64,000 nt of DNA from Isoetes taiwanensis (lineage: Eukaryota; Streptophyta; Lycopodiopsida; Isoetales; Isoetaceae), in the NCBI GenBank assembly GCA_021234155.1, contig JAJEKV010000051.1, positions 8,202,105 to 8,266,104 of the forward strand, given 5' to 3'. The notes beneath the pieces were generated by a model. That model made no database searches. It was given only the letters and a program-made list of their open reading frames with translations, and had not been told where the DNA came from. A program made the position numbers and the translations under genes. This document shows, piece after piece, positions 54,097 to 64,000 of the stretch (the stretch's first letter is position 1; the number at the start of each line of letters is the position of its first letter).

Positions 54097-56199
54097 TTAC
54101 CTCCATACGAAAACCTTTCCCCCAGCAGTTCCTCCAGCGATTACTTTTGCAACAATTGGATGAGCTGCTAATCGGCAAGGAATTGATGTCATGACATCAT
54201 CGCTCCTCAAAGCTACTTCAATTCTTTTATCTGATGTAGAAATTACATCAATTGATCTTCTCATATTCGCTATGAAAATGTGTTTATCATTCCATCCCCA
54301 TATTGCCCTAGCATAAGACAGCGATGCATATCAGAAATTTTTACATGAATATGAACTGAAGTTAGAAACAGCTATGTAATCCTTTACTAGCTTTCATATC
54401 TAGCAACAGAACAGTGCAACACCTGAATGAAGAAATCCATCGATTTGTTTGATTGTCATGTGGGATCATAAAAGAAGTATGTTTCTCAAATTCATGCGAC
54501 AAGCCAACACAAAGGCCAATGTGATCATCAGGACTGCAGTACAAAACAAGTCAAGTAAGAGGCTAAAACCAAAAAAGAACTTCAGTTGTGTAGAAAACGG
54601 TGGCACCATTTCAGCCAATTAATGTTAAGGCACACGCATCAAATAAGATGATGTGATGATGTGCGAATTTCATGTTTTACAAATGAGGATGATTTCATGT
54701 CCTAGGAGATATTGGGGTAGGAAAGTATTTTAACATGCGTACCTCGTCGTGGCAAGCTGATTTCCCGATGGAGAAAAGTATGCAGAATGAACAGCTCTTT
54801 TGTGTTCGACAGCCTCTAAAGGTTCTGCATGGCGTTTACTCAAGTTTCTAATATCCCACACACATGCATATCTATCAGTAGAACTTGTTGCTAACATATA
54901 CTCTCTTCTTGGATTGATATCTACTGTATTTATTCGCTTTTCATGAACTCTACTTGATCTGAGCTTTCTTTCTCTTGTATCAAAAATATTGAGGGAACCA
55001 TCACCATCTCCAAAATAAAAGCATGAGGAGCTACCAGAGCAGATGCCAGAAAGTAACAAGCCATTTGATGAATGAATTGAAGCAAAGAAGCCAGTTTCTA
55101 TATCCATGCTGCATACCAGTCCATCATAGCTGCAAGTTAAAACCTGTAAGGTTGAAAAGATCATGAAATAGCAGAAATAATTTTAACCTCAGCAGATCAT
55201 ACTTGTTCTAAAAGTCTGCGACTTAAACTTTGTAAGACTTAATCAAACTCATTCTAGAAGTTGGTGATTAATCCTCCGCATACAAAAGACATATTCTTCA
55301 AAAATTAATTGTGTTGTACTTGGTGGTTAGTAACTTTCCACATAAGAAAGAAAGCCTACCTTGGTAAAATCGTTAGGAAAATATGTGATTCCTGAAACGG
55401 GAGCCTGATGAGGATGAAAAATATATATTCCTTCATCTTCTTCATCTCCTTGATCATAGTCCACGTCCCAAAAACCAAGATTTCCAGCCTTGTCCCCGGC
55501 AAGCACGACCAATCTATCCTTAACTGGAAGAAATGAAACATTAAGTATTCTCTCAGGCACAACTCTGGCTACATCTTCAGCCTTTAACTGGAGCTCTGAA
55601 GGACGATGATCTTCATGGTTCAAAGAATCAGTCTGCTCTATTAGGTAACCACTATTCCTTCGTGTAATGACTTCAGAAAGTGGCACGTTGTCAAGTATCT
55701 CCATAATTCTGTTCCGAAATGCTGTATCTCTACCAGTTTGCTTGCCACGTTCAGAAATAAAAATTTCGGGTTCTCTTTCTGTAGGAGATTGCATGTCCAA
55801 CTCTGTCTCAAGCCCCTTCTGGATGTCCCCATCTGGGGATAATCCTCGTGACCGAAGGGATCTGCGCAATACAATGGGTTCATTCCGGCTTCGTTTTTCA
55901 GCAGAAGTTGGGGGCTTATACCCTTTCTGCTCCTCCCTAAAACATCAAAGCTTATGTATTTAGCCTTGAATCATTAAGAGAATTGCACATATCTAAAGAT
56001 TGATTTCATCTAAGAAAAGGCAAGATGAAATCATAGGAAGTAAAATGACCTACTTAGATTTCTTGACGGGCTTACGAGCAGACTGCAGCTGGTGGGCAGC
56101 TTCTTGAACACCTAGGGCGGCCAAAATGGCAGCATTTTTTTTCACAGTCTCGGCTCTTTGCCTCTCATATTCCGTAAGGGGTTCTTCTTCGTAAGCCAT
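54097..56199 (-). CDS. WDR76/CMR1-family WD40 protein, five exons
   Basis: Proteins of this family (yeast Cmr1, animal WDR76) bind chromatin and are linked to DNA damage and replication stress responses, often as CUL4-DDB1 substrate receptors. Exons on the minus strand: 56199-56054, 55936-55360, 55143-54743, 54533-54423, 54307-54097 (TAA), 481 residues, all phases consistent. The ATG at 56199 is followed by MAYEEEPLTEYERQRAETVK, a helical N-terminus typical of the family (LTEYERxRxxxIxxN). A Lys/Arg-rich linker leads into WD repeats: VLAGDKAGNLGFWDVD, VLTCSYDGLVCSMDIETG, FYFGDGDGSLNIFDTRERK, MLATSSTDRYACVWDIR and GGTAGGKVFVWR at the C-terminus. Nothing broken. A LINE tail lies about 300 bp upstream. 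Confidence 0.9.
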
Positions 56200-56469
56200 G
56201 CCTCTGCTTGCCAAACGGAGGAGGGCGGGAATAGATCCTGCAGTACGGAAGAAGTGATGTTTTACCAGAGTACGGCATCCGCGCTGACGTGTCAAAGCAT
56301 CCCTTACCTAGAGATGTGAGCCAGTTGATCAGCCGTTGGATTTATTCTATTGCCATCTCACGGCTGTTAAAATTTAGCGCGTTTTTTCTTATCCATCCTT
56401 TATTTGCCTCCTATCCCTACATAGGAGCAACGTAGGATCATTTTATCATGGATTGAGGGATCCCTTGCC

Positions 56470-56625
56470 AGCAAGCTTGTTGCTGCGACGGTTTTTCCTC
56501 TTAACGGGGTTTTTTTAATCCGGGTAGCAATGGGATTGCTGCACCCGTGTAATTTGGGTCCCATAGGCCGATTGGCCTCCGCGGACGATAAAAGAACCTT
56601 CCTTCCATTCTTCCTTCAAAAGCGC
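56470..56625 (+). mobile_element. 3'-end copy of the GTGGACG-tail LINE family
   Basis: The + strand reads CGGTTTTTCCTC, GGGGTTTTTTTAATCC, GGGTCCCATAGG, GCGGACGATAAAAGAACC and a TTCCTTCCATTCTTCC tail. This follows, block by block, the 3' UTRs of copies 23640-24446 and 25295-26190. The coding part is absent, so it is a severely 5'-truncated insertion close to the start of the WD40 gene. Confidence 0.7.
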
Positions 56626-57643
56626 ACCGAAGGAAATCAAATATCACAGCATTGAGCGCATTGAGCACTTCACATGTGACATGCTCTACTTTTGACAGTT
56701 TTGATGAGAACCCCAGAATTTTCTATGGTACTCCTCTTCTATAGTAAAGGGTAGGAACGTATGCTTGACCAGTTAGAACCCAATTTGGATTAGTCGAATG
56801 GTCCAAGAAAAACCTAGTTCCCCTCATGAGGCATTATAAATATCAAGTATCCCCTCATGGTTACATGTTCGAGGGATGATGGGTGGAAAGACAGATAACA
56901 TGTTGGTGATAAGTAGGCATGTGCGAGATAAGATGATTATCAAGCATATATCTTTCCTTTGTGGCAAAAATGTGTAAGATTACATACAGTTCTGTACATG
57001 AAAAAACAAGACAATGTAAATGCAAAAGCAACTCTCATACTCATAACTTTCTTCATGAAGTTTCCAGAAATTTATGATCATCCTTCACGAAATAATTAAG
57101 CAATAGGGAGATCGTCTTCAATCCTAAACTTGAACATGCTAATTTGGAGTGCCAAACGGCACTAAAACGAAATAAGCTTCAATGAAAAAAGCATGTAATG
57201 CTATTTGGATTCATTATGGAAACCCACAATGGGCCTCCAGAAGATGAAGCCCTAAAAAAATGTCGGAGGTGACCCGATATGGGGTTACGAAATTCTAGCT
57301 ATGAAATCTACCAAATCTATGAAGCCTTAAGCCCTAAGCCCTAATTCGAGATTTCTTCAATATGGGCATGGTTATAACGGGTGATGCTATTACTTCATTC
57401 ATGTTGTTTTTATTTTGGGTGATTTCCTTTTCATACAAATATTTCAAAATCATATATGGGCTAAAATTATGATCCCGATAAAAACAATTACGACGTGGGT
57501 GATTCCTTTCTACCGCAAAGATAAAAAGGAATCAGAAATGGGCGATTGCAAGCCCGCAAATTGCAAAACGAATCTATCAGACCCTAAATTATTAAAAAAA
57601 AAAAAAAAAAAAAGGCCCATTGGCGATTAATCGTCCTTAATTT
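56626..57643. other. Intergenic; poly(A) run at 57592-57613
   Basis: No gene recognised. A 21-nt A run near 57600 precedes the small broken frame on the minus strand. Confidence 0.5.
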
Positions 57644-57990
57644 TTACTCTGGCTGACCGTCTTCTCCTTCGATTCCTTCCTTGACTTCAAAATACAAAAG
57701 AGCTTCATCTGGCAACATCAAGTTTTCCAGCACTTTTTTATTTCCATTGTAGTTCTGGCGTTCAAAAAGGCTCCCACATTTCTATTAATATGCCGAGCAA
57801 AGTCACTTGCTTTGTCCCATAGCTTAGCTTCTATGCTTATGTATCGACATTTTTCTGGTCTGACCCTCATGCAAAGATCTTCATTTTGAATGTTTGAGGG
57901 ATAATATATATCTTTGATGATCCAATTAGAAAGATTTCCATCTGCTCTCGCAATTAGATTCTTAAGTGATTGCTCCAGGCCTGTCATCAT
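57644..57990 (-). pseudogene. Small unknown ORF broken by an indel in an A6 run
   Basis: From ATG 57990 the minus strand encodes MMTGLEQSLKNLIARADGNL, then RPEKCRYISIEAKLWDKASD and NRNVGAFLNARTTMEIKK before a stop. If one base is ignored in the A-run near 57733, the frame continues VLENLMLPDEALLYFEVKEG, then IEGEDGQPE and TAA at 57644-57646, giving about 114 residues with sensible composition throughout. I do not recognise the family. It may be one exon, since CCCCATAG just precedes the ATG, or a decayed gene. Confidence 0.45.
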
Positions 57991-59685
57991 CTATGGGGCT
58001 TAATTTGATGTTGAACTCTGGAACTATTTAAACATTTTTTGTAGTCTCAAGTGCTTGGGATGTTGTTAGAGTCAAGAAGGAGAAGGACTAGCTGGTGCTT
58101 GCATATTAAAAAAATGACAGAATATATAATTTCAAAGAAGAATACATTACGGTAGAAGCAAGCTTTGTTTACCTTTACAAAGGTGTAGAATCTGTTGTTG
58201 TAAGCACATTTGGAAGATGATAAGCATGCTCCAACCGATTCTTCTACACTTCATTCTAAAGCTAGAGGAAAATCTAAGGAAGAGGAGGAAAGTAGAGATA
58301 CTGCTTTCTTAATTTGGATACGATGATGAATACTTGACTGTTAAGTGCTACATCTAGAGTTTCTTCAACTACAATCCTCCATTTTGTTCTCATATAACAT
58401 AATAGGTAGAACTATAGACTATTATAATTAATATAAAATCCCCTTTAGACCATTATAATTGATATAAAATTCTCCCTGTGCACCCCTTGTTCTAGACGAG
58501 GTGCACCCTAGACTACCTATATTGTTGGATCCGTCGATTTTACGACCTAGACCATATGTTGGGGCCTTTAGGTGCCTCTTGTGGAAATATGAAATATAAG
58601 GACTCGAACCTCTATCAAAATAATTCATTCTATTAAGTATGCTTTGACCAATACAGAGCTAGCATGATTAATTTTTAGATTGAAATATTTTTTTCTTAAT
58701 AACAACCCATTCAATTATTTTAGAGATATGATTTATGGCTTCAGGAATGGTCATTTATACATCTAGATAATCCCCTTGGAGCCCCTGTTATTGTGCTACA
58801 TATTCACAACCTTTAATCTTTAAACTTACAAGAAACTTATCGCGGCAGCCTTACGGCCGCCGCGAACGTTTCTCTTCCCCAACTCGTCTATGCAGGGGAA
58901 ATTTGTGTAACTTTGGAATGGTGCCAAAGTCCTTAAAATGTGATACTTGATGTTTCTATAATATGATGAGAAGGCATTGCACAAGTAGACTATGGGGTAT
59001 CCATCTAAGAGCGTGCATGTGGATCTAGCAAAAATAGCAAAGTTGCAAAAATAATGAATTGTAAAAGAGTAATTATAACATTCTAATTACCTGGATCTCA
59101 GACAAATTCATTCAAATCCAATAGGGCAATGCTCATTCAAGTGCCACTTTGACAACGTCTTGTGAATGGTATTCCAAAGCATTTCAGAACTAGAAAAGCT
59201 AATCAAAAGCATTATAGAAAATACCAAAGGCATAGTGGTAGTGCACAATATTTATGAGGAGACTTGATTAATGTTACCTTGTAATATTCTTCTTGAGAAT
59301 ATGTACCATTTTAAAGGAGTCCAAGAGGACTTTATTTGGCATTACCTTCATGCGTATTTACAATACTCCGTGTAGGATCCTGCATCCCCATTGTAAACAA
59401 AATCCTGACATTTCACATTCCTAAAACAGAACTTTAATCTACGCACTTTAGATAATTTTGCAAAAAACTTTTATTGAACAGAAATCAGAACAAAGATAAT
59501 AGAGATAAACTCGTTGCCTTTTTATTGGCATTCCATTAACATGCTTGATTCCACAACGTTACTTTGCACAAATTCCAAAACCATGGACCGAGATTAATCG
59601 TTACACGAAGATACGGAGTCATTAACCACATTTTTCCATTACCAGTGGCTTATTGTTATGCATAGAACACTGGGAAGTTGAATAC
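57991..59685. other. Intergenic, little recognised
   Basis: A small hairpin GTGCACCCC ... AGGTGCAC lies at about 58479-58508 and a short GC-rich motif (GCGGCAGCCTTACGGCCGCC) near 58842. No gene seen. Confidence 0.5.
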
Positions 59686-61609
59686 TTAACTAGACTCTTC
59701 CTTCTCCTTCTTAGACGAGCTCAGCCAAAAATAACCAGCTACTATTGCTACAATTCCAGCAACAACTGCAAGATTATGTGATTGGTCTCCAAGAGGCTCC
59801 TCCGACACTGGTTTAGTGCTGCTTGTGGATTCTGATGCAGCCTCACTAGCAATACCCTGGGCCTAAAATTCAAAACACTAGGAAAATAAAAACCAAAGCA
59901 TGAGAGAGCAGACTTAATCCACAACTACTTTGAAGCCTAGTCATGACAGTATATCTGTAGTTGAAATCATTGACCTGCAAAATGTGATGCACAACAGATG
60001 TTTGGCAATGTAGCATGTTTTCCTAAACCAGGATTTGAAAAGACCGATTTCAACCAGCAAGGATGCATTCTGCATAAAGATTCCAAGTAGTCACCTTTAA
60101 GAAGCACAAAATAAATCTCCCAATATTTACCTTTTGCAAGATTTGATATATTTTCAACTTCGAGCATCTCTGATTCTGATTAAAACCTTATATAGGGTTG
60201 CAAGTACCCTCGACCTCTGAGGTCTTGCTGCTACAAATATGGTACATGTTACCGCGGCTGCAAGAGCTCGTTGGAGTTCTTCTTCATCGATCTTTCTATA
60301 TATCACAAATAAAAAGGAGATAACAACCATTTAGACCATATACCGAGTTGTATGGTAGCAAAAAGTAATGTATACACACTTTTCTTGAGCAAGCAACTTA
60401 CTCACACACCTGCCTCCTATTTCTCGTTTCTCTAATTGAGATAACTTATAATAACGAAATGCTGCTTCATCTGCTTAGAATCCAGTATCCAAGTATAGCA
60501 CACCTGCAGCATTTAGGCAGCACTGAGTCAATTATTAGACCCAAGCAGTTGACCTCTAGTGCTAACTTTGGTTAAAGGATGGTTCTGGAAGATGATAAAA
60601 ATAATATTTCTTTCTTTCTGATAAGATATATGGCCAACTTCTGCTAGAAGGCCATCTGGCAACTTTATAAGAATAGGAAAAGAAAAACCAATACATCCGT
60701 TGAATCCAGATGTGTCAGATAAAAGCTTCCTTGATATATCATCCTGCAGCAAATGATGAAACACAACAACAAATGCTAATCCTAATTAATGCTCAAAACT
60801 AAAATAATGAAAAAAATATGGAAAAGACTAATGTTAAGCTTGAAGCTAGGAGCCACTCACGACTTGGCACAAGCCAGGACCGTGAAGTATGCAACAGACC
60901 GTGAAGCCAGGCCATCAAGCCCTTGGCACCAGGACTCATTGTTGGAACCAGCCAAAGGCACAAGGCCCTGAGCATAAAGTAGAAAAGGTCATATAAAAGA
61001 GCATAATTAGTGGAAATGCACCAGCAAACCTGACAGACCTCATGGTGCAGATGAGCATTCAAATGAAAATTCTCGATGGTGACATCAAGAAAAGTCTGAT
61101 GTGGCTCCATCCTCACATGAGCAATACCAGGTGCCTCCCATTGGAAACCATCTGGCTCTGCATTTCCTTCTGTTGTGGACAATGAAGTGAACCGTGCATC
61201 CTGCATGATCAAGTTTCAAGGTTAGAAAGAAAAGGACGGCTGGTGTAGCTTCAGACTGAACATTGTTCAGGCCTAAGTAAGCATTGATACATGGAAAATC
61301 ATCAGGCCCAAGGTAGAATTGAAGTACCTTTGTTTTATATGCAAATACATAAGTATGGCCAGCCTTCATGTTCTCAAAGTCACTATCAGGTCCAGGGCAG
61401 ATGAGCATAGTTACTTGGCTTTCCTCCGTAGCGTAATTTGTAGCTAAAATCAGCCCCAAACTCAAGCCTTTATTTGGATCGGTGATTCTGGTATACCAGC
61501 CTTCAAACGATGGATATGAGCGAATTTTCTGTGGCAAAAGCGGGCTGTAACTTGGCTTATGAGGATCCCATGGGTGACTACCCGTATGCAAACCAGATTG
61601 AAGAGCCAT
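59686..61609 (-). CDS. Tocopherol-cyclase-like FEGWY-domain protein, possible C-terminal membrane tail
   Basis: Exon 1 (61609-61328, 94 codons) starts MALQSGLHTGSHPWDPHKPS and contains PSFEGWYTRITDPNKGLSLG, matching the FEGWY signature near the N-terminus of the tocopherol cyclase family. Exon 2 (61200-61039, 54 codons) reads PDGFQWEAPGIAHVRM and FLDVTIENFHLNAHLHHE, fitting the next beta strands of that fold. Likely further exons: from 60967 (GLVPLAGSNNESWCQGLDGL) and about 60746-60560 (DDISRKLLSDTSGFNGCIGF). A last exon, 59862-59686, ends the strand unit with a Ser/Thr-rich segment, one membrane span (NLAVVAGIVAIVAGYFWL) and SSSKKEKEESS. Its membership is inferred from strand and splice sites only. 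It is not the standard tocopherol cyclase VTE1: exons 3-5 show no clear family match, so enzyme activity is uncertain. A COP9 subunit 4 remnant lies between these exons. Confidence 0.5.
60130..60503 (-). pseudogene. COP9 signalosome subunit 4 (CSN4) exon fragments
   Basis: Three pieces on the minus strand follow CSN4 order. From 60503: VCYTWILDSK, then in another frame DEAAFRYYKLSQLEKREIGG. From about 60291: [19 protein letters not shown], then [15 protein letters not shown]. From about 60171: [13 protein letters not shown]. Intact CSN4 reads these as CYARILDLKRKF..A.RYY.LSQ, then [37 protein letters not shown]. The first piece has an internal deletion with frameshift, and the junction before RCSKL carries 17 extra bases in place of the DE codons. 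Splice-like borders remain, so this is genomic capture or duplication, not a processed copy. It lies inside the gene at 59686-61609. Confidence 0.75.
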
Positions 61610-61944
61610 TCTGGATTGAACATTCTTCAAAAATCTGGCAATGCTTGAAGTTCACCATTGGCGACCTCCTACATTAGTATCTGAGCTATGGCGGCGATGT
61701 GTGAGAGCTGATCTCGCCGGAATGGGGCAGAGGAAGTGGAGAGCAGAGCATTCGGAGGAGATTCGACGGAGGAGATTCGTTCAAAGAAGATAAGAACGAA
61801 AACGTGGCATCCCTAGGTTTTTTCTTTTTTCTTGAATTTGAAAATGCAATGGGCGCATACGTGTCAGGGCCAGGGCTGTGCTCAGCCCAGAAAAATTACC
61901 TCCTTATTTTTTAAGAACAGAAAATGATACTGCTTTATATATGG
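61610..61944. other. Presumed promoter and 5' UTR of the FEGWY gene
   Basis: No gene or repeat recognised. GAGGAGATTCG repeats near 61756-61780. Confidence 0.4.
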
Positions 61945-62326
61945 AATGAAAATCCCCCCAAGACCCCTTTTTGTTTGGGTTGCATATTCACATGAGGTGC
62001 GACATAGGGCAACGAGAGCTCCATCTCTACGTACAAGACATGTATTAAAATGAAACTATTAGATACATGTATTTCAAATCTTAGGTTATGTGATTAATTT
62101 GGCTATATGACGTACCCAAATTTATGGAGCATACCCCGCAAACGAGGAACTCCACAAACTTGTGGGTGCATATTCACACGAGATGCGCCTCTAGGACTCA
62201 AGAACTGTGTGATGGGTATATTCGCGAGTTATTCTACGACTGAGGCGTTGGTAGAGTTCCTCGCTTGTGGGGTATACGCCCACAAGTTGGGATGTATCAT
62301 ATAGCCAAATTAATCACATAACCTAA
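61945..62326. mobile_element. MITE relative containing a foldback with arms of about 74 bp
   Basis: 61945-62080 resembles one half of the MITE at 28393-28856 (AAAATCCCCCCAAGACCCC, GTTTGGGTTG, ATGTATTAAAAT). From 62081 a left arm (TTAGGTTATGTGATTAATTT ... CAAACGAGGAACTC, to about 62154) pairs with its inverted copy at about 62253-62326, leaving a loop of about 100 bp. GCATACCCCGCAAACGAGGA also occurs, nearly identical, inside the 28-kb MITE. Confidence 0.75.
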
Positions 62327-62439
62327 TATTGAGCCATTGTTTAGTTATATTTAGATAACATGAACCATATATTATTGCATATCATTTGAAGTTTGATTTA
62401 TTTGTCTAGCTTTTGGGTCAAGTCAGTGATGTTATGGGT

Positions 62440-62515
62440 TGTGCTAGTCCATATTATATGGGTCAATGACTTACTGGTCTTCGTGGATGTTAGAAGGTCT
62501 ATTCTATTCTACTAG
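62440..62515 (+). mobile_element. 3'-end scrap of the GTGGACG-tail LINE family
   Basis: TGGTCTTCGTGGATGTTAGA followed by AGGTCTATTCTATTCTACT matches the 3' end and pentanucleotide tail of the copy at 23640-24446. Confidence 0.55.
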
Positions 62516-62569
62516 AAACTAAGCTTAGCATTGCTGGGCTATAAGCTGTTTTCATGGATTCGACATCGT

Positions 62570-63440
62570 TTCCCCTTCTCTTTGCCTTTTGATTTACCCC
62601 GTTTCCCTTTCCATTTTTCTTTTCCTCTTTCCTTGTTTTCCTTACACACTTCCCATTCTTCTTCTTTTGTTTTCTCATTTTCCCTACATGTCTCTTTTTT
62701 TTTTTTTTTTTTTTTTTTTCCTTTTCACACCACTTTCCCACTTTCGCTTCCCTTCCCTTTTCCCATTTCTTTTTTTTTCTTTTTTCTGATGGATTTTTTC
62801 CTTTCCTTTTTCCTCCTTTCCTTACCCTTTCTCTCTTTCCTTTTTCCAGTGTCATTTTATTTCGTTTATTTCCTCCTTTCCCCCTTCTTTTCCTTTTCCC
62901 TTTCCTGCCTTTTTTCTCTTCCTTTCTTTCTGTGCCCCATTTCCTCCATTTTCTACCTCGTCCCTTTTCTTCTTTTTCTTATCCCTTTCCCTTTTCCTAT
63001 GTTTTTTCCCTTCCCTTTTCCCCTTTCCTCATCCTCTTTTTCCCTTTCCATCTTCCCCTTTCTCGCCTGCCTTTTTCCCTTCCCTTTTCCCCTTCAACAC
63101 TCCTTTTTTTCTTTTTTTTCCCTTTTCCTTTCATTTTTCCATGCTTTTTTTTCTCTTCCCTTCTCTGCACCCTTTTCCTGTTCCCTTTTTTCCCTTTCCT
63201 CTTTCTCTTTTCTCCACCCTTTCCCTTTTCTTTTTCCGTTGTCCTTTTTCCCTTCCCTTTTTTGTCTCCCTTTTTCTTGCCCCTTTTTTCTTTCCCTTTT
63301 TCCATGTCATTTTTCCCTTTCCTTTTATCCTTTCCTCACCTTTTCTCTCTTTCCCCCATGCCCTTTTTCCCCTTTTCATGTGCCTATTTACCTTTTACTT
63401 TCCCTTCCCCCTTTCTTCCTCCTTTTTCCTTTCCCCTTAA
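62570..63440 (+). repeat. Polypyrimidine tract, quasi-tandem CCCTTTTTCCC repeats
   Basis: About 870 bp almost entirely of C and T on the + strand, built from imperfect repeats of CCCTTTTTCCCTTCCC and TTTCCTTTCC, with a pure T run at 62697-62719. Long Phe/Pro/Leu-rich frames on + and Lys/Glu/Arg-rich frames on - are composition artefacts. Such homopurine-homopyrimidine DNA can form triplex structures. Confidence 0.9.
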
Positions 63441-63549
63441 AAGATCAAAACATGACCAATCAAGGTGGTGGGAAGTCGTGTGATAAACCTTGGCCTTCGG
63501 GAGCAATCAAATGATCTTGGCCATTCAAATTAGGGCTTAGTTTATCTTG

Positions 63550-63960
63550 ATTATGCAAGGGACTTGGATGATAAAAGGTATCGTACTGATTTTTTTTTTA
63601 AGCTGCAAGGAGGAGTGGTCAGTTGGGCCAGCAAGAAGCAAAAGGCTACTGCTGTTAGTACACATGAGTCAGAGTACATGGCAATTTGTGCGGCTTCAAA
63701 AGAAGCTATTTGGCTCAGAACATTATTGAGGGATCTCGGAAGTGAGTAAAGAAGGCCAACGCCTTATTACATGAGAATCGAGTTGTTGTATCTCTTGTAA
63801 AAAATTCTAGCAACTTTACAAAGTCTAAGAACATTGAAACACAATATCACTTTACAAGAGAGATTAAGGTCAAAGAAGGGAAAGCGAGCATTAAGCATCC
63901 AGGCACACAATATATGAAAGCAGATGCATTGACGAAGTCACTCACTTCTCTGAGTGCATA
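63550..63960 (+). mobile_element. Ty1/Copia RNase H fragment
   Basis: The + strand encodes GGVVSWASKKQKATAVSTHE, SEYMAICAASKEAIWLRTLL, a stop at 63747-63749, then NSSNFTKSKNIETQYHFTRE and MKADALTKSLTSLSA with a stop near 63958. This is the C-terminal Copia RNase H. It is on the opposite strand to, and clearly different from, the Copia remnant at 9835-11698. The element may continue beyond the window (3' LTR). Confidence 0.85.
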
Positions 63961-64000
63961 GAAAAAATGGCCATAGCCACTGTTCAAAGCATGTAGCATG

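Noticed and set aside
62499-63514. A 327-codon Phe/Pro/Leu-rich frame and Lys/Glu-rich frames on the other strand
   Set aside because: Artefacts of the polypyrimidine tract; no gene-like composition.

Overview
The window looks like nuclear DNA of a land plant. The genes are split into many small GT-AG exons, one pseudogene encodes an expansin cell-wall domain, one gene carries a plastid-type leader, and most of the rest is plant-type retrotransposon and small DNA-transposon debris. The style (PPR scrap in an intron, many LINE families) would fit a seed-free plant such as a fern or lycophyte, but the sequence alone does not settle the species.

Three host genes can be read exon by exon. Adenylosuccinate synthetase lies at 5735-7899 (+) and is complete in four exons. 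A glutamate dehydrogenase lies at 35496-40749 (+) in 16 exons; it resembles the animal/bacterial mitochondrial type rather than the usual plant GDH1/2, and exon 2 seems to carry a frameshift. A WDR76/CMR1-type WD40 protein lies at 54097-56199 (-) and is complete in five exons. A fourth gene, at 59686-61609 (-), starts with a tocopherol-cyclase-like FEGWY domain and may end in a membrane tail; decayed COP9 signalosome subunit 4 exons lie inside it. One isolated exon with good splice sites is at 2008-2224 (-).

Layout. 1-5.7 kb: mostly empty, with three inverted-repeat elements, the last just upstream of adenylosuccinate synthetase. 5.7-7.9 kb: that gene. 9.8-11.9 kb: a Copia remnant ending at a pure CTT microsatellite of about 70 units. 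13.2-22.9 kb: two L1-type LINEs on the minus strand joined head to tail, each with a third ORF after ORF2. 23.6-26.2 kb: two tail-to-tail copies of another LINE family with a TATTC pentanucleotide tail. 28.4-33.6 kb: two MITEs, a Mutator transposase fragment, and a long inverted-repeat element enclosing an expansin exon. 35.5-40.8 kb: glutamate dehydrogenase. 41.7-53.1 kb: a dead kinase fragment, a Gypsy pol remnant, an RTE-like LINE fragment, a tRNA-derived SINE and a third L1-type fragment. 54-61.7 kb: the WD40 and FEGWY genes. 61.9-64 kb: a foldback element, a polypyrimidine tract of about 870 bp, and a Copia RNase H fragment.

The host genes show no functional link to one another. The most interesting signal is the third ORF (ORF3) shared by the two LINEs: it starts at the same place, in the same +1 frame relative to ORF2, and keeps a recognisable protein pattern between two clearly diverged elements. 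Next come the expansin-carrying inverted-repeat element, the unusual glutamate dehydrogenase, and the LINE family whose tail seeds microsatellites.
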